Below, piece by piece: positions 7,170 to 15,380 of a stretch of DNA of 35,167 bases. This stretch comes from Halobellus captivus (lineage in GTDB: Archaea > Halobacteriota > Halobacteria > Halobacteriales > Haloferacaceae), in NCBI RefSeq assembly GCF_007655485.1, contig NZ_VJXQ01000004.1, positions 168,637 through 203,803 on the forward strand. The letters are read 5' to 3'. The translations under genes were made by a program, and so were the position numbers. Each line of letters begins with the position of its first letter. Positions within the stretch are counted from its first letter, which is position 1. The notes under the pieces were generated by a model. That model ran no database searches, was not told the origin of the DNA, and saw only the letters and a program-made list of their open reading frames with translations.

Positions 7170-8405
7170 TCAGAGGCTGCAGCGTGCGTCCGGAATCACG
7201 TCGGAGTACTCCGCGAGCACTTCGACCTCCGGGGTGTCTCCGTCGCCAGCGACGCGTCGCCCACCGAAGAAGTTGAGCGCGGCCTGGTGGTCTTCCTCGC
7301 GGAACTGAATGGGACCGAAGACCGAGTCCCACTCGAGCCCCTCGAGCTCGGTGATGATATCGTCGGTACCCGCGCTACCGGCACTCTCGATCGCCGTCGC
7401 GAGCGCCCGCATCAACTCGAAGGACGCGCCCGCCGTCGAGTTCGGCAGAAGCGAACTGTCGAGTTCGTTGTAAAGGCTCTGGAACTCGTTGTTGACCTCG
7501 GTATCGAGGCCGGGGTTGTAGAAGTGCGTTCCGAACCAACCGTCGACGGTGACTTCGTCGGGCATCGTCGAGGCGGCGAACTGGCCGATCGGCTTCCCGG
7601 AGTTGAACATCATCACCTTCTCTTCGGGCAGCCCGAAGGAGTTGGCCTGCGGGATCAACTGTGCTGCCGCACCCCACGTGAGGACGCCAGTGACGACGTC
7701 GGCCTCGCTGCTGGAAATCTCAGAGATATACGACGACCAGTCGGTCTCTCCGAGGGGAACCAGCGTGCTGCCGGTGACTTCGCCGCCGACTTCGCTCATC
7801 GCCTCTTCGACCAGTTCGAGGCCGTTCTGGCCGAGCGCGTAGTCCTGCGAAACGTAGTGGACCCGCGAGGGGTCGATGTCTCGGTCGATGTGGTCGGGGA
7901 GTTCCTGTATGAACTGCGTCCCCGTGGGCGCGAGGTGACGGTTGCTGGGCCAGATAAAAAAGGCGTACTCGTTACAGTTCTCCGGGTTTTCACGAGCTTC
8001 AACGGATGACGCCGTCGTCAGGAGGTGCGGAATCTGCCCCTCCTCTTTGACGTACTGCATCACGGAGATAGAATTACCACTGCTCACCGGGCCGATGAGG
8101 GCGTCGACGTCCTCGTCTTCGACGAGCGTTCGGGCAGCCTGGATCGACGCGTTCGGATCCGATTCGCCGTCCTCGATGATGAGCTCGAACTCGTTGTCGA
8201 GGATCTCCCCACCGAGATACTCCTCTGCGACTTCGAGCCCTCGCCGGTTCTCTTCACCAGTTCGTGCGAACGGCCCGCTCAGACCGAGCACCGCACCAAT
8301 TTTCACGTTGTCAGATCCGCCGGATCCGCCTCCGCCGAGGCAGCCAGCAGCTGACGTGATACCCGCAACGCCCGCAGCCTTAAGGAACGATCTTCTCTGA
8401 AGCAT
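7170..8405 (-). CDS. livK: Liv-type ABC transporter substrate-binding lipoprotein
   Basis: From the ATG at 8405 this is a 411-residue exported protein with a twin-arginine leader (QRRSFLKAAG) followed by lipobox AAGC and a Gly/Ser-rich linker. The mature part is a type 1 periplasmic binding fold of the LivJ/LivK group: VKIGAVLGLSGPFARTGE at the N-terminus, then DALIGPVSSGNS and later YNELDSSLLPNSTAG. It delivers ligand to the LivHM permease and LivGF ATPases encoded just upstream. Liv-type systems take up branched-chain amino acids, urea, amides and, in several bacteria, aromatic acids; the surrounding catabolic genes point to the last. A TATA-like element at 8436-8448 lies upstream, so it may also be transcribed separately from livHM. 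Confidence 0.9.
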   Translation of the reverse strand: MLQRRSFLKAAGVAGITSAAGCLGGGGSGGSDNVKIGAVLGLSGPFARTGEENRRGLEVAEEYLGGEILDNEFELIIEDGESDPNASIQAARTLVEDEDVDALIGPVSSGNSISVMQYVKEEGQIPHLLTTASSVEARENPENCNEYAFFIWPSNRHLAPTGTQFIQELPDHIDRDIDPSRVHYVSQDYALGQNGLELVEEAMSEVGGEVTGSTLVPLGETDWSSYISEISSSEADVVTGVLTWGAAAQLIPQANSFGLPEEKVMMFNSGKPIGQFAASTMPDEVTVDGWFGTHFYNPGLDTEVNNEFQSLYNELDSSLLPNSTAGASFELMRALATAIESAGSAGTDDIITELEGLEWDSVFGPIQFREEDHQAALNFFGGRRVAGDGDTPEVEVLAEYSDVIPDARCSL

Positions 8406-8435
8406 TGTATGCCTATACGTTGTGTTACCAGTATT

Positions 8436-8448
8436 CATAATAAAATTT
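8436..8448 (-). promoter_or_regulatory. Likely TATA box of livK
   Basis: The minus-strand AAATTTTATTATG is centred about 37 bases upstream of the ATG at 8405, in the 158-base gap after livM. It allows extra expression of the binding protein from its own promoter. Confidence 0.4.
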
Positions 8449-8492
8449 CGGGTTGTATTGCGGCGAATTTAGCGTTTTTCATCACCTCACAG

Positions 8493-8504
8493 CCGGAAAC
8501 TGTG
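8493..8504. repeat. 12-base motif shared upstream of livK and livH (copy 1)
   Basis: CCGGAAACTGTG occurs here, between livM and livK, and again exactly at 10455-10466 upstream of livH; in both copies it is followed by a pyrimidine and AA. It may be a shared regulator site for the transporter genes. Distance to the start differs (about 90 and 50 bases), which weakens the case. Confidence 0.35.
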
Positions 8505-8563
8505 TAAACGTGCGCCGTCTGGGAACACCTGCCCGAACGAAGTGCAAAAGCCCGTCAGAAACG

Positions 8564-9526
8564 TTATTCGTCGCCCCGGATGAGGCCCATCAGGCCGTCC
8601 GGGAGGACGAAGACGAACACGACGAAGAGGATGCCGAGAAGCATCCGGTACCCCTCGAGCCAGACGCTCTGCAGGATTTCCTGGGTGAAGACGAGTCCGA
8701 TCGCCGCGGCGAACGGTCCGAGCAGCGTTCCCGTGCCTCCGACGATAATCCAGATGATGACGTCGCCCGTGAGGGCGAAAGAGACGTCAGAGGGGGAGGC
8801 GATACCGACGGAGCCGACGTACATCGCACCGGCGAACGCGGAGATTCCAGCGGAGATGAGCCACGCGATCATCAGTTCGCGGTTCGTGTCGTAGCCGAGG
8901 TACCGCATACGGAGTTCGTTCTGCCGCGTCGCGTGGAGGACGTCGCCGTAGTCGCTCTTAATCAGGACATAGGTGCCGAACCCGACGACGGCGACGAGGA
9001 GCAGCGTGAAGTAGTAGTAGGGGGTCTGCGCACCCAAGTCGATCCCGAACAGATCCGGCGGGCTGAAGAAACCGAGCCCGTCGGAGCCGCCGGTAAGCGA
9101 CGTCGTGACGAAGGTGAAGTCGTACACGATCGCCCCGAAGGCGAGAGTGAAGAGCACGAAGTAGACATGACCGATACGACGCTTGATCGGGATGTAGCCG
9201 ACGGCGAACGCGAGGAGGAGCGCGAGGACGATCGCGACGGGGAATCCGAGCCAGAACGACATGTCGTAGTCGACGACGATTTTCGCGACCGTGTAGGACC
9301 CGAGCCCGAAGAACGCGGCGGGGGCGAGCGTGAGGAGTCCGGCGTAGCCGAGGGCGATATCGACTGAGATAGCGAACAACCCGAAGATCAGCGCCTCGGT
9401 GGCGAGATCGGACTGACTCGGGAACAGGAACGGGACGGCGAGCACTAAGAGGACGCCGAGTGCGAGCAGGGGACGTCGCGCTGTACCCCGCGCGAATCCG
9501 CGAATGTCCGCGATCGTGTCGCTCAT
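8564..9526 (-). CDS. livM: Liv-type ABC transporter permease LivM
   Basis: This 320-residue multi-pass membrane protein has the LivM pattern: an N-terminal hydrophobic pair, the segment IFGLFAISVDIALGYAGLLT, and the cytoplasmic loop ending IIVGGTGTLLGPFAAAIGL, which contacts the ATPases. About 8-10 membrane segments are visible. It pairs with LivH to form the translocation pore. The ATG at 9526 overlaps the TGA of livH by 4 bases, so the two are translationally coupled. The C-terminus (FVLPDGLMGLIRG) is typical of the family. Function as a Liv-type permease is firm; the substrate is inferred from the neighbourhood to be an aromatic or other organic acid rather than leucine. Confidence 0.92.
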   Translation of the reverse strand: MSDTIADIRGFARGTARRPLLALGVLLVLAVPFLFPSQSDLATEALIFGLFAISVDIALGYAGLLTLAPAAFFGLGSYTVAKIVVDYDMSFWLGFPVAIVLALLLAFAVGYIPIKRRIGHVYFVLFTLAFGAIVYDFTFVTTSLTGGSDGLGFFSPPDLFGIDLGAQTPYYYFTLLLVAVVGFGTYVLIKSDYGDVLHATRQNELRMRYLGYDTNRELMIAWLISAGISAFAGAMYVGSVGIASPSDVSFALTGDVIIWIIVGGTGTLLGPFAAAIGLVFTQEILQSVWLEGYRMLLGILFVVFVFVLPDGLMGLIRGDE

Positions 9527-10410
9527 TCGTGCACCTCCGGCTTACCGAAGAAGCCGCGGGGTTTGTACAGGATGAACACCATCGCCGCAGCGAAAATAAG
9601 GATGCGGACGTACGTCGGCGCGAGTACCAGCCAGCCGAACGCGATAATCTGTCCGACGATAAGGCTCACGACGAGCGAGCCTTTGAAACTCCCCATTCCA
9701 CCGACGATGATGACCAGGAACGCCATCGTGATGTAATCGAGTCCGATCGTCGGATACATCGACGTGATCGGCGCGGTAAGGGCACCAGCCAGCGCCGCGA
9801 GCCCGGTTCCCAAAACGAACGTGATGGTGTAGATACGCGCGGTGTCGACGCCGAGGATTTCGGCGGTCGACTGCCTGTTAGCCGTCGCGTGAATCTCGAG
9901 TCCGAGACGCGTTTTCGTCAGAAGTGCGCCGATGCCGAGTGCGACGAGCGCCCCGACGAGGATGACGAACAAGCGATACGACGGGTAGCTCACGCCCAGC
10001 ACCTGGACTGACTCGGGGAGCGGCGACGACACGGTGTACGATCGACTGCCGAAATACACAGCGATCGCCTCCTCGATAACCAACCCGATACCGAACGTGC
10101 CGAGGAATCCGAGCAGCGGCTCGTCGTAGATCCAATAGAGAAGCTTCCGTTCCAGGGCGAACCCTAACAGCGTGACGAGAACGACTGAGACGATCAGTCC
10201 GAGCCAGAAGTTCCCCGTGGCCTGGATCACGATGTAGGTGCCGTATCCACCCAACGCCAGCATCGAACCGTGCGCGAAGTTGATGAGGCCGATCAGCCCG
10301 AAGATGAGCGAAAGTCCGCTAGCGACCAGAAAGATGATCATCCCACGGCTGAGCCCGTTCAGCGCGTAGGTGATGAAATTATCGGCGGTGATGAGCGGTA
10401 TTTCGTACAT
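9523..10410 (-). CDS. livH: Liv-type ABC transporter permease LivH
   Basis: Starting at the ATG at 10410 this is a 295-residue multi-pass permease. Codons further upstream are in frame, but the hydrophobic family N-terminus (FITYALNGLSRGMIIFLVAS) begins just after this ATG. Characteristic LivH segments are SLIFGLIGLINFAHGSMLALGG and FLVIIVGGMGSFKGSLV, the latter being the ATPase-coupling loop. It forms the membrane channel with LivM, whose gene overlaps its stop. It heads a second livHM(K) part of the locus, separated from livF by about 290 bases that contain an AT-rich promoter-like element, so livGF and livHMK may be separate transcripts. Confidence 0.92.
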   Translation of the reverse strand: MYEIPLITADNFITYALNGLSRGMIIFLVASGLSLIFGLIGLINFAHGSMLALGGYGTYIVIQATGNFWLGLIVSVVLVTLLGFALERKLLYWIYDEPLLGFLGTFGIGLVIEEAIAVYFGSRSYTVSSPLPESVQVLGVSYPSYRLFVILVGALVALGIGALLTKTRLGLEIHATANRQSTAEILGVDTARIYTITFVLGTGLAALAGALTAPITSMYPTIGLDYITMAFLVIIVGGMGSFKGSLVVSLIVGQIIAFGWLVLAPTYVRILIFAAAMVFILYKPRGFFGKPEVHE

Positions 10411-10454
10411 ATTCGTTATACGAAGGCAGTGGCCGAATGGGAGCAGTGGAGTAC

Positions 10455-10466
10455 CCGGAAACTGTG
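10455..10466. repeat. 12-base motif shared upstream of livK and livH (copy 2)
   Basis: Second exact copy of CCGGAAACTGTG, 45-56 bases upstream of the livH start (first copy at 8493-8504). On the coding strand it reads CACAGTTTCCGG. Confidence 0.35.
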
Positions 10467-10515
10467 CAAGGTAATGTCCGTCATAGATAACACATTGCAA
10501 CGGATAATCCACATC

Positions 10516-10529
10516 ATATTATATTTTTT
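10516..10529 (-). promoter_or_regulatory. AT-rich promoter-like element upstream of livH
   Basis: The minus-strand run AAAAAATATAAT is the strongest TATA-like sequence between livF and livH. It lies about 110 bases before the livH ATG, implying an untranslated leader of roughly 80 bases that would contain the shared 12-base motif at 10455-10466. A run of five A at 10556-10560 (U5 on the minus strand) could end livGF transcripts just before it. Confidence 0.35.
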
Positions 10530-10699
10530 GTTAGCTCCGACCGGGTCGAAAACCCAAAAAGCCGGTCTCAATCGCCATCGGGCGGAGTGACGCGTATTCG
10601 GTTCGATCGAGGCGGGCAAACGCTCTCCCAGCGGTTGACCGATCGCCACGTGACCGCAATACCGGGGAGCGAACCGTTCGAATCGAAGGTGCAGCGCGT

Positions 10700-11410
10700 T
10701 CAGACGGTCAGGTACTTCTCGTGGATCTCTTCCTGAGCGAGATACTCCGAATCGCCCTCGTCGACGATCTGTCCGGTTTGAATCATATACCCGCGGTCGA
10801 TGAGTGGGAGCATCCGCTTGATGTTCTGTTCGACGATGAGAACGGATCGATCGCCCGTGACGAGCGATTCGAGGATGTCGACGACGTCGTCGATGATGAC
10901 GGGCGCGAGTCCCTCCGTCGGCTCGTCGAGCAGGAGGAGGTCGGGATCGGTAACCAGTGCGCGACCGATAGCGAGCATCTGTTGTTCGCCGCCGCTCAGC
11001 GTTCCGCCTCGCTGATCGTGGCGTTCGCCTAACCGCTCGAACTGACCGAACACGTTCTCGATTCGATCCTCGCGGACCTCGTCAGGCACCGAGGAGGACA
11101 ACGCGAGGTCCAGGTTTTCACGAACCGTCAGCGCCGGATAGATCTCGCGTTCCTCGGGGACGTAGGCGATACCCTCTCGGATGATTTCGTGCGTCGACCA
11201 CTCGGAGATGTCTCGGTCGCCGTACGTGACCGTGCCGGTTTTCCGGTCGATCCGGTTGACGAGGCTGTTGAGAAGGGTGGTTTTCCCCATTCCGTTTCTG
11301 CCGAAGACGCCGACGACGTCGTTCGTGTCCAGCGAGAGTGAGACGTCGAAGAGGACCTGGCTGTCGCCGTAGAATGCGTTGAGGCCATCGACAGAGAGGA
11401 GTTCACTCAC
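10700..11410 (-). CDS. livF: Liv-type ABC transporter ATPase LivF
   Basis: This 236-residue ATPase starts at a GTG at 11410, which overlaps the livG stop by 8 bases; an upstream ATG at 11479 would run deep into livG and adds no family sequence. Visible motifs are Walker A GRNGMGKTT (about 37-45), the signature LSGGEQQML, Walker B LLLLDEPTEGLAP, and the LivF-type end VEQNIKRMLPLIDRGYMIQTG. LivF forms a heterodimer with LivG on the cytoplasmic face and powers import through LivHM. The overlap implies translational coupling with livG. Confidence 0.9.
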   Translation of the reverse strand: MSELLSVDGLNAFYGDSQVLFDVSLSLDTNDVVGVFGRNGMGKTTLLNSLVNRIDRKTGTVTYGDRDISEWSTHEIIREGIAYVPEEREIYPALTVRENLDLALSSSVPDEVREDRIENVFGQFERLGERHDQRGGTLSGGEQQMLAIGRALVTDPDLLLLDEPTEGLAPVIIDDVVDILESLVTGDRSVLIVEQNIKRMLPLIDRGYMIQTGQIVDEGDSEYLAQEEIHEKYLTV

Positions 11411-12125
11411 CGAGATACACCTCCCGTACCTGCGTGTTCTCAACGACGTTATCAGGCGTATCGGTCGTGAGGACAGCACCGTTATGCAGCACCGTAATGC
11501 GATCCGAAATCGCGCGGACGAGGTCGATGTCGTGTTCGACGATCAGAATCGTATAGTCGCCGCGGAGGTCCTCCAGAATCTCTCTGACTTCGTTCGTCTC
11601 CGATTCGTTCAGCCCCGCTGCGGGTTCGTCGAACAGAATCACCTTCGAGTCCATCGCGAGGACCATAGCGATGTCCAAGAACCGCTTTTGGCCGTGCGGG
11701 AGGTTTTTCGCGATCGTGTCGAGTTCGTCTTCCAGGCGTGCCGTCTCCGCCACCTCCTGGATCTCATCCGAATAGTCAGCGCCGCGGTCGAGCACGCTAC
11801 GGACGGTTCGCGTCGACTCGCGAACGGCCAAGTGAAGGTGCTTTCTGACGGTCATATCCGGGAAGTACTGGACGACCTGGAACGATCGACCGATCCCGCG
11901 ACGGGCGATCGACGACGGAGAGAGGCCGACGAGGTCGCTGCCGTCGAATTCGATCGTCCCGCTCGTCGGCGACAACTCACCAGTGATGAGATTGACTGTC
12001 GTCGTTTTCCCGGCTCCGTTCGGACCGATGAGCCCGTGGATTTCGCCCTCTCGGAGTTCGAGATCGACGTCGTCGACGGCGACGACGGAGTCGAACCGCT
12101 TCGTCAGTCCTTCCACAGTGAGCAT
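11403..12125 (-). CDS. livG: Liv-type ABC transporter ATPase LivG
   Basis: This 240-residue ATPase has Walker A GPNGAGKTT (34-42), the LivG-type insertion before the signature, a signature reading LPHGQKR (142-148, typical of LivG where LSGG is replaced) and Walker B VILFDEPAAGLN (162-173). The terminal part (IVEHDIDLVRAISDRITVLHNG) is also LivG-like. It works with LivF. It is the first transporter gene of the minus-strand run, with metF upstream and about 290 non-coding bases between them. An AT-rich element at 12242-12251 could be its promoter with a leader of about 90-100 bases. Confidence 0.92.
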   Translation of the reverse strand: MLTVEGLTKRFDSVVAVDDVDLELREGEIHGLIGPNGAGKTTTVNLITGELSPTSGTIEFDGSDLVGLSPSSIARRGIGRSFQVVQYFPDMTVRKHLHLAVRESTRTVRSVLDRGADYSDEIQEVAETARLEDELDTIAKNLPHGQKRFLDIAMVLAMDSKVILFDEPAAGLNESETNEVREILEDLRGDYTILIVEHDIDLVRAISDRITVLHNGAVLTTDTPDNVVENTQVREVYLGE

Positions 12126-12383
12126 TACGGGTGTCCCCCGTTCGGATGTAGAGACAGTTGGTCGACAGAATACGTGAGAATCGACCCATTAGAGACGTTC
12201 GTTACCATTTCTGTACTCTCGACCGAGTGTTACCGTCTATCAATATAATCCTTTTGTCTGGTGGACGAATCTGCGGGCCAGGTTTCGACACACGCGACGA
12301 GAACGAGGACGGCCGTCAAACACGCGAACGGTCGGCGCAAACGAGGACGGTGGACGCAAACGAGGGCAATCGGCGAACGCAGC

Positions 12384-12388
12384 AAAAA
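12384..12388 (-). terminator. Possible U-tract terminator after metF
   Basis: Five A residues (U5 on the minus-strand transcript) lie about 30 bases past the metF stop, in GC-rich sequence. Only a weak call. Confidence 0.25.
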
Positions 12389-12418
12389 GCGGGATATCGG
12401 GGACCGAGAGAAGCCGCG

Positions 12419-13261
12419 TTACAACCGACCCATCCGCCACTCTTCGGTGTCGGGGACCTGGTTGAAGGTGTAGATGTGGAGGCCGCGGATGCCGTACTCC
12501 TCGACGTGCGGTGCGAGCCCGTCGACGAGGTCGTCAGGCCGGTATCGACCGCGCGAGCCGATGAACTGCTTGACGAACCCCACGATTCCGGTCGTCTTTT
12601 TTAGGAAGCGGACCGAGTCGCCGACGCCCACTTTCTGGGAGATGCTCAGGAGCTTTTCATACTTCATCACGCCCGGAATGCCGACCTCGATCGGCAGGTC
12701 GACGCCGCGGTCGCGGACCTCCTCGATCCACTCCAGGATGGTGTCGGGGTCGTAGCACAGTTGCGTGGCGATGTACGTCGCGTACGGTGCCTTCTTCTTC
12801 ATCGCCTCGGCGAGCGTCTCATCGTCGATGAACTCGTGGCCCTCGGGGTAGCCGGTGATGCCGATCTCGTCGAACTCGTATTCCAACTCATCCAACGCGA
12901 CCAGCATATCGTACGCGGAGGTGAACTCGCCGATCGGTTCCTCGCGGTCGCCGCCGGGCACGAAGATATCCTCGATGCCGACGGCCTTCAGGCGCTCGCA
13001 GATCTCCGCGAGATGCTCGGCGTCGCGGACGTATCGCGCCGACACGTGCGGAACGACCTCGTATCCTTCTTCGGCCGCTCGCTCGGCGGCGTCGATCGTC
13101 GCCTCCAGTTCCAGTTGGGGCGAGGCGGTGATCGTGATCGTCGCGCCGTCCGGGAGGTGTTTGATCTCGTCGTCGAAGCTGTCGAACGGCATCAGTTCGA
13201 ACCGTGGCGAGGAAAGGAGTGCTGTCGCGGCCGAGGCGTGTTGGCTGGTCGTCATTGTCAA
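12419..13261 (-). CDS. metF: Methylenetetrahydrofolate reductase family protein (MetF)
   Basis: This 280-residue flavoprotein of the MTHFR TIM-barrel family interconverts 5,10-methylene-THF and 5-methyl-THF. Family segments are FELMPFDSF at the first strand, VPHVSARYVRD (folate/FAD region), IFVPGGDREEP, IGITGYPEGHEF, ATQLCYDPD, and LPIEVGIPGVM. The length fits the stand-alone catalytic domain. It sits next to a LigM/DesA-like O-demethylase gene, and metF is also adjacent to ligM in Sphingobium sp. SYK-6, where it recycles the methyl-THF formed by O-demethylation. Oxidation of 5-methyl-THF is therefore the likely direction here. The promoter carries a perfect inverted repeat around its TATA box (13274-13302). 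ATGs at 13261 and 13255 are both possible starts. Confidence 0.88.
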   Translation of the reverse strand: MTMTTSQHASAATALLSSPRFELMPFDSFDDEIKHLPDGATITITASPQLELEATIDAAERAAEEGYEVVPHVSARYVRDAEHLAEICERLKAVGIEDIFVPGGDREEPIGEFTSAYDMLVALDELEYEFDEIGITGYPEGHEFIDDETLAEAMKKKAPYATYIATQLCYDPDTILEWIEEVRDRGVDLPIEVGIPGVMKYEKLLSISQKVGVGDSVRFLKKTTGIVGFVKQFIGSRGRYRPDDLVDGLAPHVEEYGIRGLHIYTFNQVPDTEEWRMGRL

Positions 13262-13273
13262 ATGTCTCGCCTC

Positions 13274-13302
13274 AGGGGTGATAAAATTTGTCTTGCACCC
13301 CT
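13274..13302 (-). promoter_or_regulatory. metF promoter inside a 7-base inverted repeat
   Basis: AGGGGTG (13274-13280) and CACCCCT (13296-13302) are perfect inverted arms 15 bases apart. Between them is ATAAAATTT, a TATA-like element centred about 25 bases upstream of the ATG at 13261. A protein bound to these arms would block or expose the TATA box directly. Confidence 0.5.
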
Positions 13303-13354
13303 ACCGAGTGACACGGAGAAACGAGAGGTCCGTGTCCGAGCCTCCAACGGACTG

Positions 13355-14704
13355 TTAGCGGTTGTCGGCGGTGTACGGTACCGGCGAGACAGTGGCGGAG
13401 ATCTCCGTCAGCGCGTGCCGTTCGACCGCGGGGTTACGACGCTCGTTCGGCTCCCCCCACACGAGCGTGAGTTCGGTTCCGGGGTCGCTGACCGCGGTGT
13501 CGACGACCGCCAGCGAGATAACGGCCCGCTCGTTGTAGGTGTACGCCGCCCACATCGACATCCCGACGGGAGTGTCGCCGTCGAGCACCGAATCGTAGTG
13601 CGACGCGGACCGCCACGGGACCGGGAGGTCGAGGAACTTGCCAGTATCGCCGTTTTCGAGCAGTGAAGCGAACAGATCGATGACGTCCTCGTCGTTCCAT
13701 TCGAGGGTGACGAGGGTCCGCGAGGGCTTCTCCGCTTCCGCTTCGAGCGCCGCTTTGCCCACGAAGTCGTGATCGAAGTCGATCAGGCGACCGTACCCCA
13801 GTTCGATCGGCGTGACGTAGTAATCGGTGATGTCGTCCGAATTGAAGCTCCCGGCGATCGAGTAGTGCGCCTCGAGACTGTGCGCGCTGAGCCAGTTTCG
13901 ATAGCCTTCCATCGCATCGCTGTCGTAGACAGCGGGGAGCGGCATCCCGACCCATCCGGAGACGACGGCTGAGCTCCCGTAGCTCTTCGCGCCCAGCTGT
14001 CGGATGCCGCGGTCTGAACCGGCGTCGAGAATCGTCGACTTGATCGCCTCAGCGTCCGCCCACGGACCCCAGAACTCGAACCCGGCCTCACCCGACATCC
14101 CGTGACGGAGCATCGTCACGGTTCGACCGTCGATCGTCACGTCCGTGAAGTGGAAGAAGCCCAGATCCGGAAGCGGCTCGTCGGTCACCTCGTCCATCAA
14201 TTCGACGGCCTCGGGCCCCTGCAGCTGGTAGCGGTAGTTCGTCGGTGGGCCCTCTCTGACGCCGGAGGTCTCATCACGTTCCGTCGTCACGTCGTACTTC
14301 CCGGTTTCGACGTGATACTGAACCCAGTTCGGGCCCTGCGGCGGGCCGACGAGCGCCAGTTCACCGTCGTCGAGATACAGCAGAATCCCGTCAGCGATGA
14401 AGTAGCCGTCGGGGTTGGAAAGGACGAGTTGCTTCGCCATCCCCGGCTCGAATCCGTCGAACCCGTTGACGGCGAGATCGGAAAACAGCGCTATCGCGTC
14501 GGGACCGGAGACCCAATAATCCACCATATGGTGTGACTGATCGGCCAACGAGCAGGTCTCGGCCCACGCGCGCTGTTCTTCGATCCAGTTGGTGCGTTCG
14601 TCAGGGACATTCGGAAAGCCGAGCGAGCCGCTCCCGCGACTCCGAAACAGCTCGACGACCGAATCAGTCGATTGAACGACGCTCGCTAATGTGGATCCAC
14701 TCAT
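13355..14704 (-). CDS. LigM/DesA-like tetrahydrofolate-dependent aromatic O-demethylase (copy 1)
   Basis: This 449-residue protein has the GcvT fold but is longer than the T-protein (about 360-370). As I recall LigM, they align along their whole length: TNWIEEQRAWAETCSLADQSHHMVDY (two parts: residues 38-63), GYFIADGILLYL, RYQLQGPEA, LRHGMSGEAGFEFWGP, GAKSYGSS, ITDYYVTPIELGYG, FDHDFVGKAALEAE and a C-terminal AVSPVPY-like end. In LigM, THF accepts the methyl group of vanillate or 3-O-methylgallate; DesA does so with syringate. H59, the second His of the HHMVD motif, corresponds to LigM His60. MetF is encoded 94 bases downstream. Generic annotation as glycine-cleavage T-protein or DMSP demethylase is less likely given length and motifs. 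The methoxy-aromatic substrate is inferred. Confidence 0.8.
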   Translation of the reverse strand: MSGSTLASVVQSTDSVVELFRSRGSGSLGFPNVPDERTNWIEEQRAWAETCSLADQSHHMVDYWVSGPDAIALFSDLAVNGFDGFEPGMAKQLVLSNPDGYFIADGILLYLDDGELALVGPPQGPNWVQYHVETGKYDVTTERDETSGVREGPPTNYRYQLQGPEAVELMDEVTDEPLPDLGFFHFTDVTIDGRTVTMLRHGMSGEAGFEFWGPWADAEAIKSTILDAGSDRGIRQLGAKSYGSSAVVSGWVGMPLPAVYDSDAMEGYRNWLSAHSLEAHYSIAGSFNSDDITDYYVTPIELGYGRLIDFDHDFVGKAALEAEAEKPSRTLVTLEWNDEDVIDLFASLLENGDTGKFLDLPVPWRSASHYDSVLDGDTPVGMSMWAAYTYNERAVISLAVVDTAVSDPGTELTLVWGEPNERRNPAVERHALTEISATVSPVPYTADNR

Positions 14705-14744
14705 ACGTGTACACCGATAAGAGCCGTGCTATGAGATAATGATT

Positions 14745-14760
14745 TCCGACAATAATCGGA
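14745..14760. promoter_or_regulatory. Palindrome TCCGA-N6-TCGGA between divergent genes
   Basis: TCCGACAATAATCGGA lies midway between the divergent starts of the O-demethylase (14704) and the thioesterase (14815). The same arms with a 5-base spacer lie upstream of the IclR-type regulator gene (16175-16189), so this is a candidate operator for that regulator. Confidence 0.45.
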
Positions 14761-14814
14761 TACGTTCACGTGAGCAGGGAAAGGTACTTACGAAGGTAGA
14801 GTGATCCCGAAGTG

Positions 14815-15216
14815 ATGTTCGAATACGAGTGGAAGTGCGCGTGGGGAGACGCAGATCCCCACGGGATCGCGTACTATCCCAATCTCATCGATGCGATGCA
14901 CCGTGCGGGCGAGGAATACATGGACGAAATCGGCGTGGCCTACTGGGACATTCCTGACGAATACGGCGTTCACCTGCCGATCGTCTCGATGGACACGGAT
15001 TTCAAGCGGCCCGTGGAGACAGGCGACGTCCTGACAATCACCGTCGACCCCGACGTCGGCGGAAAGAGTCTCGGCCTGGAACTGACCGCTCACGACGAGG
15101 ACGGAAACGAACTGTTCAGCGGCGACGAACGACACGTTTGCGTCTCGAAAGCGGACAACCGACCGCAGGAGCTACCGGACGAACTGAAAGACGCGATCGC
15201 CGACAGCGACGAATAG
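14815..15216 (+). CDS. Hot-dog (4-hydroxybenzoyl-CoA thioesterase-like) acyl-CoA thioesterase
   Basis: This 133-residue single hot-dog domain has WGDADPHGIAYYPNLIDAMH near its start, the motif of the 4HBT family. D14 is at the position of the catalytic Asp17 of Pseudomonas 4-hydroxybenzoyl-CoA thioesterase, and the Pro-x-Gly-Ile-x-Tyr-Tyr-Pro stretch follows as in that enzyme. It hydrolyses an acyl- or aroyl-CoA to the free acid. A GTG directly before the ATG is an alternative start. It is the only complete plus-strand gene in the catabolic part and is divergent from the O-demethylase, with a palindrome between. In halophilic archaea a CoA-ligase/thioesterase pair acts in the 4-hydroxybenzoate to gentisate route; the ligases here could supply its substrate. 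Confidence 0.85.
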   Translation: MFEYEWKCAWGDADPHGIAYYPNLIDAMHRAGEEYMDEIGVAYWDIPDEYGVHLPIVSMDTDFKRPVETGDVLTITVDPDVGGKSLGLELTAHDEDGNELFSGDERHVCVSKADNRPQELPDELKDAIADSDE

Positions 15217-15380
15217 ACCGCTCGTGAAATCGGCCGTCAGGGTCCCGAAGCGGACCGGCCGCAAATCGTTGGTATCATCGGGCGCCGCCGAAAGGTCGGT
15301 GGAACCGAGCGGGGACGGAGCGTAGAGCGTGGAGACGCCGGACCGTCGACAGAAGCGACAGGTGCGGTTCTCGTGCGGAA

